Source of the DNA: an uncultured Gemmata sp.
Lineage (GTDB): Bacteria; Planctomycetota; Planctomycetia; Gemmatales; Gemmataceae
Reading direction: 5' to 3'
Assembly (NCBI GenBank): GCA_937924775.1
Contig: CALDUT010000012.1
Location: 62,001 to 126,000, forward strand
Length of the DNA stretch: 64,000 bases
Shown: piece after piece, positions 8,683 through 17,263 of the stretch
Layout of the letters: each line of letters begins with the position of its first letter
Numbering within the stretch: the first letter of the stretch is position 1
Program-made: the position numbers and the translations under genes
The notes under the pieces: generated by a model
Databases searched by the model: none
What the model saw: the letters and a program-made list of their open reading frames with translations, nothing else
Told to the model about the DNA's origin: nothing

Positions 8683-9519
8683 CTAGCGGGGGCCGGGTTG
8701 CGGCGGGGGCGCAGGTACAGGTCCGGCTCCCGGCGGCGCCGCCGGTATCGGCGGGGCCGGTTTCTTCGAGTTGTGGTACATCTGCGTCAACAAATCGTCG
8801 GCGATGTGGCCTACATCCATACACACCCGCGTGATGCGGTTGCGATAGAAGGCATTGAAGAAAATCGCCGGTACCGAAATCGCTACCCCAAAGAGCGTCA
8901 CCACCAGGGCGTGAGCGATACCGTCGGCCAATTCGCTGGGGTTGACCTGCTTGGCCGTGGCCAGAACAGAGAAGGCCTTGATCATCCCATAGACGGTACC
9001 GACCAACCCGAACATCGGACCGAGCGTTGCGATCACCGCGGTGTAGTTGTTCTTTTGTTCTTTGTCGCTTTTGATGCTCTCCAGGGTGTTGGCCGCGGCC
9101 TCGCGGGCATCTTCCAGGCCGTATTGCAAGCGACTCATGCCCGCGGTGAGGACCTGCCCGAGGAAGGAGGGATCGTTGCGGGCCATATCAAACGCCTCTT
9201 TGAACTTCCGCTTGTTGACAATGTCGGTGAACTCGTCGACAAATCCCGGGGGGATCGCCGAGATCATCCGTAAATCCAAGGCCAATAAGACAATCAGCGC
9301 CAACAGGGTCACCGACACTGCCAACAGCAATGGGCCAAACACCCAGCCCAATGCCTCGAGCATGAAGACCACCAGATTGGTCCGCGCCGGTGCGGCTTCA
9401 TCGGGAGCCGTGTCCTGCGCGTGGGCCACATTGACGACGAGCAGCACAACTGCCATCGCCATAACGACTTGCGTCAAGAACCGGATGGCGGGAAGATACC
9501 GATACGGCGAAGGAGTCAT
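8683..9519 (-). CDS. ExbB/TolQ/MotA-family proton channel protein
   Basis: The 278-residue protein has a hydrophobic signal-like segment ending VAHAQ, then the ExbB plan: one membrane segment near 55-85, a cytoplasmic stretch with SRLQYGLEDAREAAANTLE, and two helices near the end containing LGPMFGLVGTVYGM and VVTLFGVAISVPAIFFN, which match the TolQ-ExbB channel helices. The C-terminus is a Pro-rich tail (PAPPIPAAPPGAGPVPAPP). It is the first gene of a minus-strand set with two exbD genes and a TonB-like toroid protein. The start at 9519 is uncertain, since no strong ribosome site is present; ATG 9549 is an alternative. Confidence 0.9.
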   Translation of the reverse strand: MTPSPYRYLPAIRFLTQVVMAMAVVLLVVNVAHAQDTAPDEAAPARTNLVVFMLEALGWVFGPLLLAVSVTLLALIVLLALDLRMISAIPPGFVDEFTDIVNKRKFKEAFDMARNDPSFLGQVLTAGMSRLQYGLEDAREAAANTLESIKSDKEQKNNYTAVIATLGPMFGLVGTVYGMIKAFSVLATAKQVNPSELADGIAHALVVTLFGVAISVPAIFFNAFYRNRITRVCMDVGHIADDLLTQMYHNSKKPAPPIPAAPPGAGPVPAPPPQPGPR

Positions 9520-9807
9520 ACAACGAATCCCAGAAGGGCGAATCCTCATTCGAGCGGCCGCAGCGCCCCGTGACGTGCTTTCACTTGGACGCGGCCCCTC
9601 ATCAGTTGGTTCCCGTAAATGTCGCAACGGTCGGCCACAAGCGCGTCAAAATTCTGCCAGCGGCCATGCCACCACCTATGGCCGGCTGACTATCTGCTAA
9701 CTAATAGGATGACACAGCGGCCTGCGCGTCAAGTCGGAAGTGGCGAAATTTTCGCCACCGCCGATGGGTCGATCATCTCCACCTGGTCGTTGCGTACCAG
9801 CCGTTTT

Positions 9808-10743
9808 TCATTTTCCTAATTTCCGCTTGAAATATTCGAGGGTCCGCCGCAACCCCTCCTCCCGGCGGACCACCGGCTCCCACCCCAACAGCTGCCGGGC
9901 CCTTGTGATGTCCGGCTGCCGGACTTTGGGATCGTCTTGCGGTAGCGGTTTGAACACAATGCCGCTTGTGCTGCCGGAGAGTCGCAAAATCTCGTGGGCG
10001 AATTCCAAAATGGTGATTTCTTCCGGATTGCCCAGATTGACTGGTTCGTGAAAGTCGGTGTGCAAGAGCCGCCACACCCCCTCCACCAAATCCGACACAT
10101 ATTGGAAGCTGCGGGTTTGCTGGCCATCGCCGTAAACCGTCAGCGGTTCGCCCCTGAGGGCTTGATACATGAAGTTGGGCAAGACGCGGCCATCGTTGAG
10201 CCGCATCCGTTCCCCATAGGTGTTGAAGATGCGAACAATGTGGGTATTGAGCCCATGAACCCGGTGGTAGGCCATGGTCAGCGATTCGGCGTAGCGTTTG
10301 GCTTCGTCGTAAACGCCCCGAACACCGATACAGTTGACGTTCCCCCAATACGTTTCCTTCTGCGGATGTTCGAGTGGGTCACCATACACTTCGCTGGTAC
10401 TGGCCAACAGGTAACGAGCCCCGTGGGCTTTGGCCAGCCCCAGCGTGTTGTGCGTGCCCAGCGCCCCCACTTTGAGAGTGGGGATCGGATGTTCGAGATA
10501 ATCCGCCGGGCTGGCCGGGCTGGCAAAATGCAGCACATTGTCGAGCTTGTCCTTGACTTTGAGCGGATTGGAAATGTCGTGACCGATGAAGCGGAAGCGG
10601 GGATTGTTGCGCAAATGATCGAGGTTGGCCAGATCGCCGGTGATCATGTTATCCACCGCGATGACCTCATGACCTTCCGCCAAAAACCGTTCGCACAGAT
10701 GCGAACCGATAAACCCCGCGCCGCCAGTGATGAGAGTGCGCAC
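9808..10743 (-). CDS. UDP-glucuronic acid decarboxylase (extended SDR)
   Basis: The 311-residue protein converts UDP-glucuronate to UDP-xylose using bound NAD, a step in extracellular polysaccharide and glycan precursor supply. It has the dinucleotide motif GGAGFIG at 7-13, STSEVYGDP around 115-123, the catalytic YDEAK at 145-149, and the family blocks [10 protein letters not shown] and [14 protein letters not shown] that distinguish UXS from other sugar-nucleotide SDRs. The start is GTG 10743 with no clear ribosome site. It is alone on the minus strand; the nearest gene downstream is exbB. Confidence 0.9.
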   Translation of the reverse strand: MRTLITGGAGFIGSHLCERFLAEGHEVIAVDNMITGDLANLDHLRNNPRFRFIGHDISNPLKVKDKLDNVLHFASPASPADYLEHPIPTLKVGALGTHNTLGLAKAHGARYLLASTSEVYGDPLEHPQKETYWGNVNCIGVRGVYDEAKRYAESLTMAYHRVHGLNTHIVRIFNTYGERMRLNDGRVLPNFMYQALRGEPLTVYGDGQQTRSFQYVSDLVEGVWRLLHTDFHEPVNLGNPEEITILEFAHEILRLSGSTSGIVFKPLPQDDPKVRQPDITRARQLLGWEPVVRREEGLRRTLEYFKRKLGK

Positions 10744-11198
10744 GTTGGAGGTCCCAGGCTAACGACAGAACGCCGACAGAATACTAAGCCACGTTCTCCA
10801 CGAAAATACTAGGTCACTTTCGCCCCGAAAACGACGACGGCTCCACAAATTCCGGCTCAGCCCAGCATCGGCCGCCGCGACGCATCGTGAACGCGACGCC
10901 GGTTCGAGCGTCGAGCGACCGCCACCCGCGGCACGGGCGAATTCTGAAAGCCCCCAACGGCTGATTCCTCAACAACTCATTGTTGGGTCATGGTGTTCTC
11001 ATCGTCTGTTGGCTACACTGTCCGCAGAACGGCGGCAAGGCGTCGCATCCCATTCTGCCTGAAGCCCGAAGTGGCCGATTCGTTGTCGCGGCCCGGTTTG
11101 GGCGGCGTTGAGTTGGAGTGTTCCCGGCTCGTCGTTGGTCGGAAGTGACCGAGGGGGCATCGCCCGTCATCCAACTTCTCTCATTTTTTGGAGCGATT
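10744..11198. other. Gap of 455 bp without a supported gene
   Basis: The sequence holds short imperfect direct repeats near 10778-10825 (AATACTAAGCCAC and AATACTAGGTCAC) and a weak hairpin CAACAA-CTCA-TTGTTG at 10970-10985. The first part must contain the promoter of the UDP-glucuronate decarboxylase. I see no coding region. Confidence 0.6.
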
Positions 11199-11330
11199 AT
11201 GGCTGCCACGTCCCCCGTCTGCGCCCCCAAAGGCTTTACTCTCATTGAACTGTTAGTGGTCATCGCGAGCATCGCCATTCTCATCGGGCTGTTGCTGCCT
11301 GCACCAGCAGTATGAACAACCTCAAACAAG
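11199..11330 (+). pseudogene. Truncated DUF1559 (pilin-like N-terminal motif) gene remnant
   Basis: An ATG at 11199 preceded by TTGGAG opens 38 codons ending at TGA 11315. The peptide contains GFTLIELLVV and AILIGLLLPA, the N-terminal methylation motif and helix found at the start of DUF1559 proteins. In intact copies LLLPAVQKVREAAAR follows and leads to QNNLKQ; here the text stops after LLLPAPAV, and NNLKQ reappears immediately afterwards in another frame (from 11312). This fits a deletion of about 15 codons plus a frameshift, leaving only the first part. Whether a short peptide is still made is unknown. An intact relative is at 62930. Confidence 0.75.
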
Positions 11331-11480
11331 CGGAGCGAGGGGAGGTCGCTGCCGAGGGATGGCCGGGGATTTCACCACATTTCTGAACGGCTTTCCGGTG
11401 GTTACCACTGTGGGCAACTTTCCGGTGAAATTGCTAAGACAATCGGAACTGTTATTTCCTTCGCCTCGAGGAGAATCGCC

Positions 11481-11966
11481 GTGAAAGGCCATCCGGACGT
11501 GATCGATGCTCTCAACCGCGCCCTGACCATCGAACTGACCGCCATCAACCAATACTTCTGCCAAGCCAAAATGTGCAAAAATTGGGGATTCCTCAAACTC
11601 GCCCAAAAACACTACGAAGAATCCATCGGCGAGATGAAGCACGCGGAGAAGCTCATCGACCGCATCTTATTCCTCGAAGGTGTTCCGGAAATTGCCCGTT
11701 ACGATGTGATCCGGGTCGGTACCGATGTCAAAGAGCAGTTCGAAAACGATCTGGCCCTCGAAACCAAAGGGGCTCAGGCATACAATGAACTGGTCAATCT
11801 GTGCATTCAACTCAAAGACAACGTCTCCCACAAACTGGCGTTAGAGATTCTGGAAGACGCCGAAGAACACATCGACTGGCTGGAGACGCAGTTGGGTTTG
11901 ATTCAAACCGTGGGTTTGGAACGCTATTTGGCCGAGCAAATGGCCGGCGACGAGGACGACGCATAA
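11481..11966 (+). CDS. bfr: Bacterioferritin
   Basis: The 161-residue protein is close to E. coli Bfr along its whole length. Ferroxidase ligands Glu18, Glu51 and His54 are present, as are the later EILEDAEEHIDWLE block with the second Glu/His pair and the haem ligand Met52 (GEMKHAE). It stores iron as a ferric core in a 24-mer with haem at the subunit interfaces. The start is GTG 11481 after GAGGAG. Its 3' end overlaps the end of the convergent bfd gene by 43 bases, which puts the iron-storage and iron-release genes tail to tail. Confidence 0.96.
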   Translation: MKGHPDVIDALNRALTIELTAINQYFCQAKMCKNWGFLKLAQKHYEESIGEMKHAEKLIDRILFLEGVPEIARYDVIRVGTDVKEQFENDLALETKGAQAYNELVNLCIQLKDNVSHKLALEILEDAEEHIDWLETQLGLIQTVGLERYLAEQMAGDEDDA

Positions 11967-12205
11967 ACGCTCAGATACGCGGCGATCTCGCGGTGGCAGC
12001 AGTTGCAACCCGTGCCGGCCGCGGTGGCCTGACGCACTTGGTTGACCGTGCGTAAGCCGAGCGAGACAATCGCGGAAATGACCGTTTCTTCGGTCACTTG
12101 TAAGCACCGGCAGACCAACCGGGTCGGGCAACTGCCCACCGCGGGGCACGTGGCACACGTCCCGGTACAGGCGGTGGTTTCCGGCAGGGTCGAAGGCAGG
12201 TCCAT
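11924..12205 (-). CDS. bfd: Bacterioferritin-associated ferredoxin-like [2Fe-2S] protein
   Basis: The 93-residue protein has the BFD iron-sulfur signature: Cys32-x-Cys34 in VCRCLQVTEE and Cys67-x2-Cys70 in TGCNCCHREI, with helix TVNQVRQATAAG before the second pair. Bfd docks on Bfr and reduces the haem to release stored iron. An extra N-terminal segment of about 28 residues has four more cysteines (13, 17, 20, 26), which E. coli Bfd lacks; it could bind a second metal. ATG 12205 was chosen because a Fur-like palindrome ends about 37 bases upstream. The frame is open further upstream but would run through that palindrome. Confidence 0.85.
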   Translation of the reverse strand: MDLPSTLPETTACTGTCATCPAVGSCPTRLVCRCLQVTEETVISAIVSLGLRTVNQVRQATAAGTGCNCCHREIAAYLSVYASSSSPAICSAK

Positions 12206-12241
12206 TGCAGTGCACCCAGTCCCGCGGGGCGAGGATGAATG

Positions 12242-12264
12242 ATATTGAGATTCAGTCTCAATAT
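12242..12264. promoter_or_regulatory. Fur-box-like palindrome upstream of bfd
   Basis: ATATTGAGA (12242-12250) and TCTCAATAT (12256-12264) are perfect inverted repeats separated by five bases. The TTGAGA/TCTCAA arms resemble Fur boxes of iron-regulated promoters. It lies 37 bases before the bfd start on the minus strand and 66 bases before the metallopeptidase gene on the plus strand, so it could control either or both. Fur binding is inferred; no Fur gene is in the window. Confidence 0.6.
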
Positions 12265-12329
12265 ATCCTAAGCGGCTCCGTTTCTCCCTGCAAGAGCCGA
12301 AGCGAAAATTCCTCCGGAGAGCAGAACCC

Positions 12330-13136
12330 ATGATGCTTCGCGTCCTGTGCGGCACACTCGCGGGGTTATTGGTCGTCGTGGGACTACTGGCGGCCGAACC
12401 CCCGCCGACCCTGGCGCCGGCGCCGCGAATCCTTGTGCAACCGATCGATCCCGACTTCCGGCGGGCTTTGAAACTCGACCCCTTTTACCAAAAACGCACC
12501 GAATACAAAGGGTTACCCATCCTGGCTTCTGAGAAAGTGTCCGACGAAGCCTTGGTGGAAGCCCGGTATCTGATCGGGCAGATGCTCGCCCGCCGCGACG
12601 ACATCACCGCGGCTTTGGTGCACAACCGCTGCCGCTTTGTCGTCATGGCCCCCCCGGAAATGACCACCGATGTTCCCGAACAACGGCACATGACGCCCAA
12701 AGACTACTGGGACAACCGCGCCCGCGGCTTGGGTGGCCGCATCACCTCCTGCGGGGAAGAAAACCTCCTCAATCTCAAAGGCGACCGCTACCGCAACGAA
12801 AACATCCTCATTCATGAATTCGCCCACTGCATTCACCAGTATGGCCTCAAAACTGTCGAACCGAAGTTCGACGCTCAACTGCGGGCCTGCTACGCCCGGG
12901 CCATGGACCAAGGTCTCTGGAAAGACACCTACGCCGCTACCAACCCCGGGGAATACTGGGCCGAAGGCGTCCAATCGTACTTCGATTGCAACGCCCCGCC
13001 CAACAAGGGTGTTCACAACGACATCAACACCCGCGAGAAGCTCGCCCGCTACGATCCAGAACTGTTTACACTGATCGATACCGTCTTCCGGCAGTCGCCC
13101 TTCCGCTATGTTCGCTACGATCGGCGGAAGCGCTAG
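12330..13136 (+). CDS. Secreted zinc metallopeptidase-like protein (HEXXH)
   Basis: The 268-residue protein has a signal peptide to about residue 22 and a gluzincin-type active site: His162-Glu163-Phe-Ala-His166 (IHEFAHCIHQ) with a downstream GEYWAEGVQSYF, where Glu212 is the likely third zinc ligand. A broader PFYQKRTEYKGLPILAS segment is common to secreted planctomycete proteins of this kind. The substrate is unknown. It is divergent from bfd across a Fur-like palindrome. Two adjacent ATG codons (12330 and 12333) can serve as the start; a GGAG lies 13 bases before the first. Confidence 0.8.
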   Translation: MMLRVLCGTLAGLLVVVGLLAAEPPPTLAPAPRILVQPIDPDFRRALKLDPFYQKRTEYKGLPILASEKVSDEALVEARYLIGQMLARRDDITAALVHNRCRFVVMAPPEMTTDVPEQRHMTPKDYWDNRARGLGGRITSCGEENLLNLKGDRYRNENILIHEFAHCIHQYGLKTVEPKFDAQLRACYARAMDQGLWKDTYAATNPGEYWAEGVQSYFDCNAPPNKGVHNDINTREKLARYDPELFTLIDTVFRQSPFRYVRYDRRKR

Positions 13137-13360
13137 ACCTCAGAAACCTGGATGCCACAGGACGTGAAAGCGATCCCGCGTGCCAGGAAGAACCCCTGGC
13201 CGCCGGGTGGCTCGACCGTCCGGCCTCTCGCGGAATGGTCCCACGGGCGAGCCGACACTGGCCCGTGCGCTGTCGGCCCGCGATCCGGTCTATACCTCAG
13301 GGCGGCTTCGATTGTTTCGGGCGGTGGGTGAAGCCCGCGGAGCGGCCCTGATGTTCCGGT

Positions 13361-15754
13361 TCACCGACTTGGCTTCACGCGCAGTTCTCCCGGCGGCAGG
13401 CAAACCCCTTTTTTGCAGGCACTGACGCGAACACGCACTTCCACATCCCCTGTTTTCTCAGGAATGGATCCTGTGATACTCACGGTGCCGGTGTAGATGG
13501 CGTACTCTTCCCCGGTGGATTCCTTGACGCTTTGGCCGGCAGGGTAGTTCACGGTTGTGTCCACTTTTTGGCCAGCGACATACACCCGCACCTCGGTTTG
13601 CGATTCCGCAAGCATCGGCCAGCCCACGGGGTTGGCGTACAGATACCACGGCTTGTGCACGGTGAGAGTCAGCGTGAAGCGGCGTTGGCCGTTGGGGAGA
13701 GCTTCGAGGGTCAATTGCGCCTCCACCACGTCCGCGGAGGTCTTCGGCTTTTGGGACGGAGCCGGGTCTTGGGGGCGGGGTTGGGCGTCGGCGGTGTCGA
13801 GCATTTCCAGAAGAGCCCGGAGCATGGCCGGCATGGCGGTGGGGCTGGTCCGCAGGGCGAGGGTGAAGGCTTGGATCGTGCGCTTCCCGCGCTCGCGGTA
13901 GGCTTCGTTCTTCAACTTGGCTCCCAAGCGAAGCAGATTGCGGGCCATCTGAGCGTTGCCCGACGGTTGAACACCGTCGTAACTGTCTTTGGGCCGGACG
14001 AAGAGCTTTTCGCCATCGCGCGGGGTGAAGTAGAAGCCGCCTTTGTCGCCATCGGCGAACCACTCAATGGCGACATCGGTGAGTTTTTGGGCGGCGTCGA
14101 GCCATCGGGCTGCGCCGGTGGCATCGTGCAAGTGCAAAAGGCCGTGGATGAGGTAGGCGTAGTCGTCGAGGAAGCCGGGGATGGTCGCGGTCGGCGATTG
14201 GCCGGGGACGGCTGCATAGATCCGGTAGAGCCGGCCAGTGTTGTCCCGCAGTTTCGTCAGAAGGAAATCCGCGGCTTTTGCCGCGGCGTCGGTGTAGGCT
14301 TTTTCCTGAAACACGGCCCCCGCTTGGGCATAGGCGGCGATCATCTGCCCGTTCCAGGCCGTGATGATTTTTGTATCCAGAAAGGGCCGTTCCCGCTTCT
14401 GGCGGTGGTCGAACAGTTTCTTTTTGAGGGGTTCGAGCTGGGCCAGAAGCTGGTCTTCGGTCAGTTTCAGGTCGCGGGCAATCTCCGCCAATGGTTTGGA
14501 CAGCCGGAGAATGTGAAATTTTTCTTCAAAGTTCGGGGGACCGATGCCATAGACGGTTTTGATCAGCTGGAAGTCGGCGTTGTTTCCCAGAACTTTTTTT
14601 AATTCCTTGGTGGTCCAGACGTAGAATTCGCCTTCGTTTTCGTTGCTGTCGGCATCCAGGGCGGAGTAGAAGGCCCCGTCCGGGGAGGTCATTTCCCGAC
14701 GGATGAAAGCCAAGGTTTCGGCCACCACACGACGGTATTCCGGCCGCGGATCCACCGCAAAGGCTTCGCTGTAAAGTTCAACCAATTGGGCATTGTCGTA
14801 CAGCATTTTCTCGAAATGCGGCACAGTCCACGTCCGTTCGGTGCTGTAGCGGTGGAAACCGCCGCCGAGGTGATCGTAGAGGCCGCCTTCAAGCATTTTC
14901 CCCAGGGTGAGTGCCACTTTTTTCTGCCAGGCGGCCTGCTCGGGCTTCTGGGCGCAGGCCAATAGAAAGCCCCACACCGGCGGGCGGGGGAATTTCGGGC
15001 CACGGTAACCGCGGGCTTTGCTGCCGGTGCCCCCGTATTCGGGGTCGATGTCGAACGCCTCCAGCGCATCGGTAATAAGGGTGCGGTCGAGCTGGGCCAG
15101 CGCGATGCCCCGGCTGTTGGCTTCCAACGCCTCGATGGTGAGTTTAGCAATGTGATCGGCTTGCTTTTCCAGATCGGCCCGGTCCTGGTCAAAGGCGATG
15201 ACTTTTTTGAGAGCCGATTTGAAGCCCACAATCGTGTCGCCGTCGATGGTTTTGTCGTCCGGGGGAAAGTAAGTACCGCCGAAGATGGGTTTGCCCGTGG
15301 GAGTCAGGAACATATTCAGCGGCCAGCCCCCGTGCTGCTGCGTGACCTGCAAGGCCGTCATGTAAATGTCGTCGATGTCGGGGCGTTCCTCGCGATCCAC
15401 TTTGATGCACACGAAATGGTCATTGAGAATCTTCGCTATCTCCGGGTTGGAGAAAGATTCCCGCTCCATGACATGACACCAATGGCAGGAGCTGTAGCCG
15501 ATCGACAAGAAGATGAGTTTCTTCTCTTTTTGGGCCCGTTCAAAGGCTTCCGGCCCCCACGGATACCAATCGACCGGATTATAAGCATGCTGTAGCAAAT
15601 ACGGGCTGCTCGATTGAGCCAACCGGTTGGCTTTGCCTTTGGGTTTTTCGCCCGCTTTCGGTGGCGATGCAGCCGCTGGGTCGGCCAACACAGCCGCCGC
15701 GACGGTCAGCCCGCCACTCACCAACAAGGCCAATGTACCAAAGCCGAGCCGCAT
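13361..15754 (-). CDS. YyaL/DUF255 thioredoxin-domain protein fused to a DsbD-like C-terminal domain
   Basis: The 797-residue protein has a signal peptide, then the DUF255 thioredoxin-like domain with [19 protein letters not shown] and [10 protein letters not shown] (the conserved CHWC), then a six-hairpin alpha-barrel of about 450 residues, as in YyaL/SPATA20 proteins. The last 120 or so residues form a separate beta-rich domain ending CKKGVCLPP, resembling the N-terminal domain of DsbD, which handles disulfide reduction. So one periplasmic protein joins a thioredoxin-like site, a glycan-binding type barrel and a disulfide-interchange-like domain. The precise reaction of DUF255 proteins is not known. 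ATG 15754 follows GGGAG. Confidence 0.88.
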   Translation of the reverse strand: MRLGFGTLALLVSGGLTVAAAVLADPAAASPPKAGEKPKGKANRLAQSSSPYLLQHAYNPVDWYPWGPEAFERAQKEKKLIFLSIGYSSCHWCHVMERESFSNPEIAKILNDHFVCIKVDREERPDIDDIYMTALQVTQQHGGWPLNMFLTPTGKPIFGGTYFPPDDKTIDGDTIVGFKSALKKVIAFDQDRADLEKQADHIAKLTIEALEANSRGIALAQLDRTLITDALEAFDIDPEYGGTGSKARGYRGPKFPRPPVWGFLLACAQKPEQAAWQKKVALTLGKMLEGGLYDHLGGGFHRYSTERTWTVPHFEKMLYDNAQLVELYSEAFAVDPRPEYRRVVAETLAFIRREMTSPDGAFYSALDADSNENEGEFYVWTTKELKKVLGNNADFQLIKTVYGIGPPNFEEKFHILRLSKPLAEIARDLKLTEDQLLAQLEPLKKKLFDHRQKRERPFLDTKIITAWNGQMIAAYAQAGAVFQEKAYTDAAAKAADFLLTKLRDNTGRLYRIYAAVPGQSPTATIPGFLDDYAYLIHGLLHLHDATGAARWLDAAQKLTDVAIEWFADGDKGGFYFTPRDGEKLFVRPKDSYDGVQPSGNAQMARNLLRLGAKLKNEAYRERGKRTIQAFTLALRTSPTAMPAMLRALLEMLDTADAQPRPQDPAPSQKPKTSADVVEAQLTLEALPNGQRRFTLTLTVHKPWYLYANPVGWPMLAESQTEVRVYVAGQKVDTTVNYPAGQSVKESTGEEYAIYTGTVSITGSIPEKTGDVEVRVRVSACKKGVCLPPGELRVKPSR

Positions 15755-15880
15755 GGTCAGAACTCCCACGAAAACGGGCCCTGACGATGATAAGCCACCC
15801 CACGGTCCACCGCCAGCGGCAAACCCGGAAAATAGCCCCACCGGGCGGTGGAACCGGTTTCCAGCCAGCCCCCCTCAGCT

Positions 15881-15950
15881 TCGCCACCCCGCATGTGCGG
15901 ATTTGACACAGGACATACCTTCACCACCCCGCATGTGCGGATTTGACACA
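15881..15950. repeat. Two copies of a 30-bp repeat with hairpin core
   Basis: The 30-mer at 15881-15910 recurs at 15921-15950 with one mismatch, period 40. Each copy contains CCGCA-TG-TGCGG, a perfect 5-bp hairpin, followed by ATTTGACACA. They lie upstream of the YyaL-like gene and 82 bases before the next gene's start. They may be a dispersed genomic repeat or paired protein-binding sites. Confidence 0.75.
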
Positions 15951-16031
15951 CTGGCTTCATCATTTCCCATGCAGTGAGAACTTTCGCTATAATCTTGTCG
16001 CTGCCGTTGTTGTACTTCTCCGGAGATTGCT

Positions 16032-16934
16032 ATGCCCCTCCGTGTTCGCGTCGTTTCGATCGTCTGGCTCGCGGTGGGCTTGGTTGGGCTCACGCACGCG
16101 CCCTCGGCGGTCGCCCAAAACCCGGCCGACATGGCGAAGAAGGCCAAAGCCATCGCGATCGAGAACATGAAGAAGCTCAAAATCGACAAACCCACTATCG
16201 TGGAAACCGACAATTTCCTGGTGGTTGGAACGATTCCGGAAGCCAAAGCGAAAACACTCGCCGAAACGCTGGAGAAAACCCTGAAAGTGGCCCGGGCCGC
16301 GGCGAAATTCGAAGCCACCGAGGCAGCCTGGAAAGGGAAATTGACAGTCTACTATCTGCCCGATGCCGACGATTACAAAGCCTTCATGCGGCGGGTGTTA
16401 CAACTTCAGCCGGAAACGATCCACACGAATTTTCGCGCCGAACCGCCGTTTGTCGTCGATCCAGCCGATTTGCCGGGTAAGCCCACGGAAACCGATCTGT
16501 ACGCCCATCTGGCCAGCCGCATCGCCGGGGAACTCCTCCGGGCCAAAGGCACCGGCACGCAGGTGATTCCTGAATGGCTCCGCGACGGCTTCGGCCGGGC
16601 CGCCGCGGTGCGGGCCGACGGCACCACCGCCGCCCGTTACAAAACCTACCGCACCCAAGCCCGTAGCGCGGTGCTGAATCCCAAAATCGGCCGTCCATCC
16701 ACCCTCGCGGATGTGATGAGCGGCGAAAAAGGCACAGAAATACTGGCCACCAGCTTTGCTGAATTCCTCGCCTTCGGCCCCAAAGCCGCCGAGTTTGGCA
16801 AATTCCTCGATGCGCTGCGACCCAGCGAGGAAAACCCCAACCCGACACCGCAAGTCGGTTTCACCGCCCTGGGCTGGAAGGACGATATGACCGTGGAACT
16901 GGCCTGGAAACGCTGGGTGCAAACCGGCAAATAG
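16032..16934 (+). CDS. Secreted MA-clan peptidase-like protein without the zinc motif
   Basis: The 300-residue protein has a signal peptide ending VAQNP. The central part follows the layout of secreted MA-like peptidases (LTVYYLPDADDYKAFMRRV, then a helix before PEWLRDGFGRAAA), but where HEXXH is expected the sequence is HLASRIAGELL, which keeps only one His and one later Glu. The WLRDGFGR block corresponds to the usual WLxEGLA third-ligand region, with Glu changed to Asp. It is therefore probably inactive as a zinc peptidase. It is alone on the plus strand, downstream of the two 30-bp repeats. Confidence 0.7.
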   Translation: MPLRVRVVSIVWLAVGLVGLTHAPSAVAQNPADMAKKAKAIAIENMKKLKIDKPTIVETDNFLVVGTIPEAKAKTLAETLEKTLKVARAAAKFEATEAAWKGKLTVYYLPDADDYKAFMRRVLQLQPETIHTNFRAEPPFVVDPADLPGKPTETDLYAHLASRIAGELLRAKGTGTQVIPEWLRDGFGRAAAVRADGTTAARYKTYRTQARSAVLNPKIGRPSTLADVMSGEKGTEILATSFAEFLAFGPKAAEFGKFLDALRPSEENPNPTPQVGFTALGWKDDMTVELAWKRWVQTGK

Positions 16935-17047
16935 CCGGTCGCAGACCGTACCGCGATGACAGACAGGTCACGAACGCCGCGAATGCGTTGCTAACTGCCG
17001 GCTTGATCCCGCCGGTCGCAACTGGTCGGAAGCCGTACCGCATTGAA

Positions 17048-17102
17048 GCGTCCCGAACGGCGAATTCCCCCCCGCGGGAGGCCGATACGCCGTTCGGGAC
17101 GC
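17048..17102. repeat. Perfect 15-bp inverted repeat in a 329-bp gap
   Basis: GCGTCCCGAACGGCG (17048-17062) is exactly repeated in reverse complement at 17088-17102, with a 25-base loop containing CGCGGG. It lies in the convergent gap 16935-17263. The same gap has two direct copies of GCCGGTCGCA (about 16933 and 17011), each followed by CCGTACCGC. I see no gene. A transcript-end hairpin or a small repetitive element is possible. Confidence 0.7.
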
Positions 17103-17263
17103 GTTCTGGTCAACGCCGTTGTTGAAGAAGTTGTTGGAGAATCAGGCGACCTTGGCACCGGAAACGCCAAGCTGGGATTCGCGACCCGTCGTCGTTTCCG
17201 GCTGCAACCCCCCCAGCGTCAGACGCGGACCCCACGGGAAATCGCTGCTTCAGTTGGCTGATC

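Noticed and set aside
13137-13360. 81-121 residue frames between the metallopeptidase and the YyaL-type gene
   Set aside because: No ribosome site, no domain or signal and no consistent frame; treated as non-coding.
15881-15950. Possible short CRISPR array
   Set aside because: Only two repeats, ten-base spacer, no cas genes and no leader; spacers are far too short.
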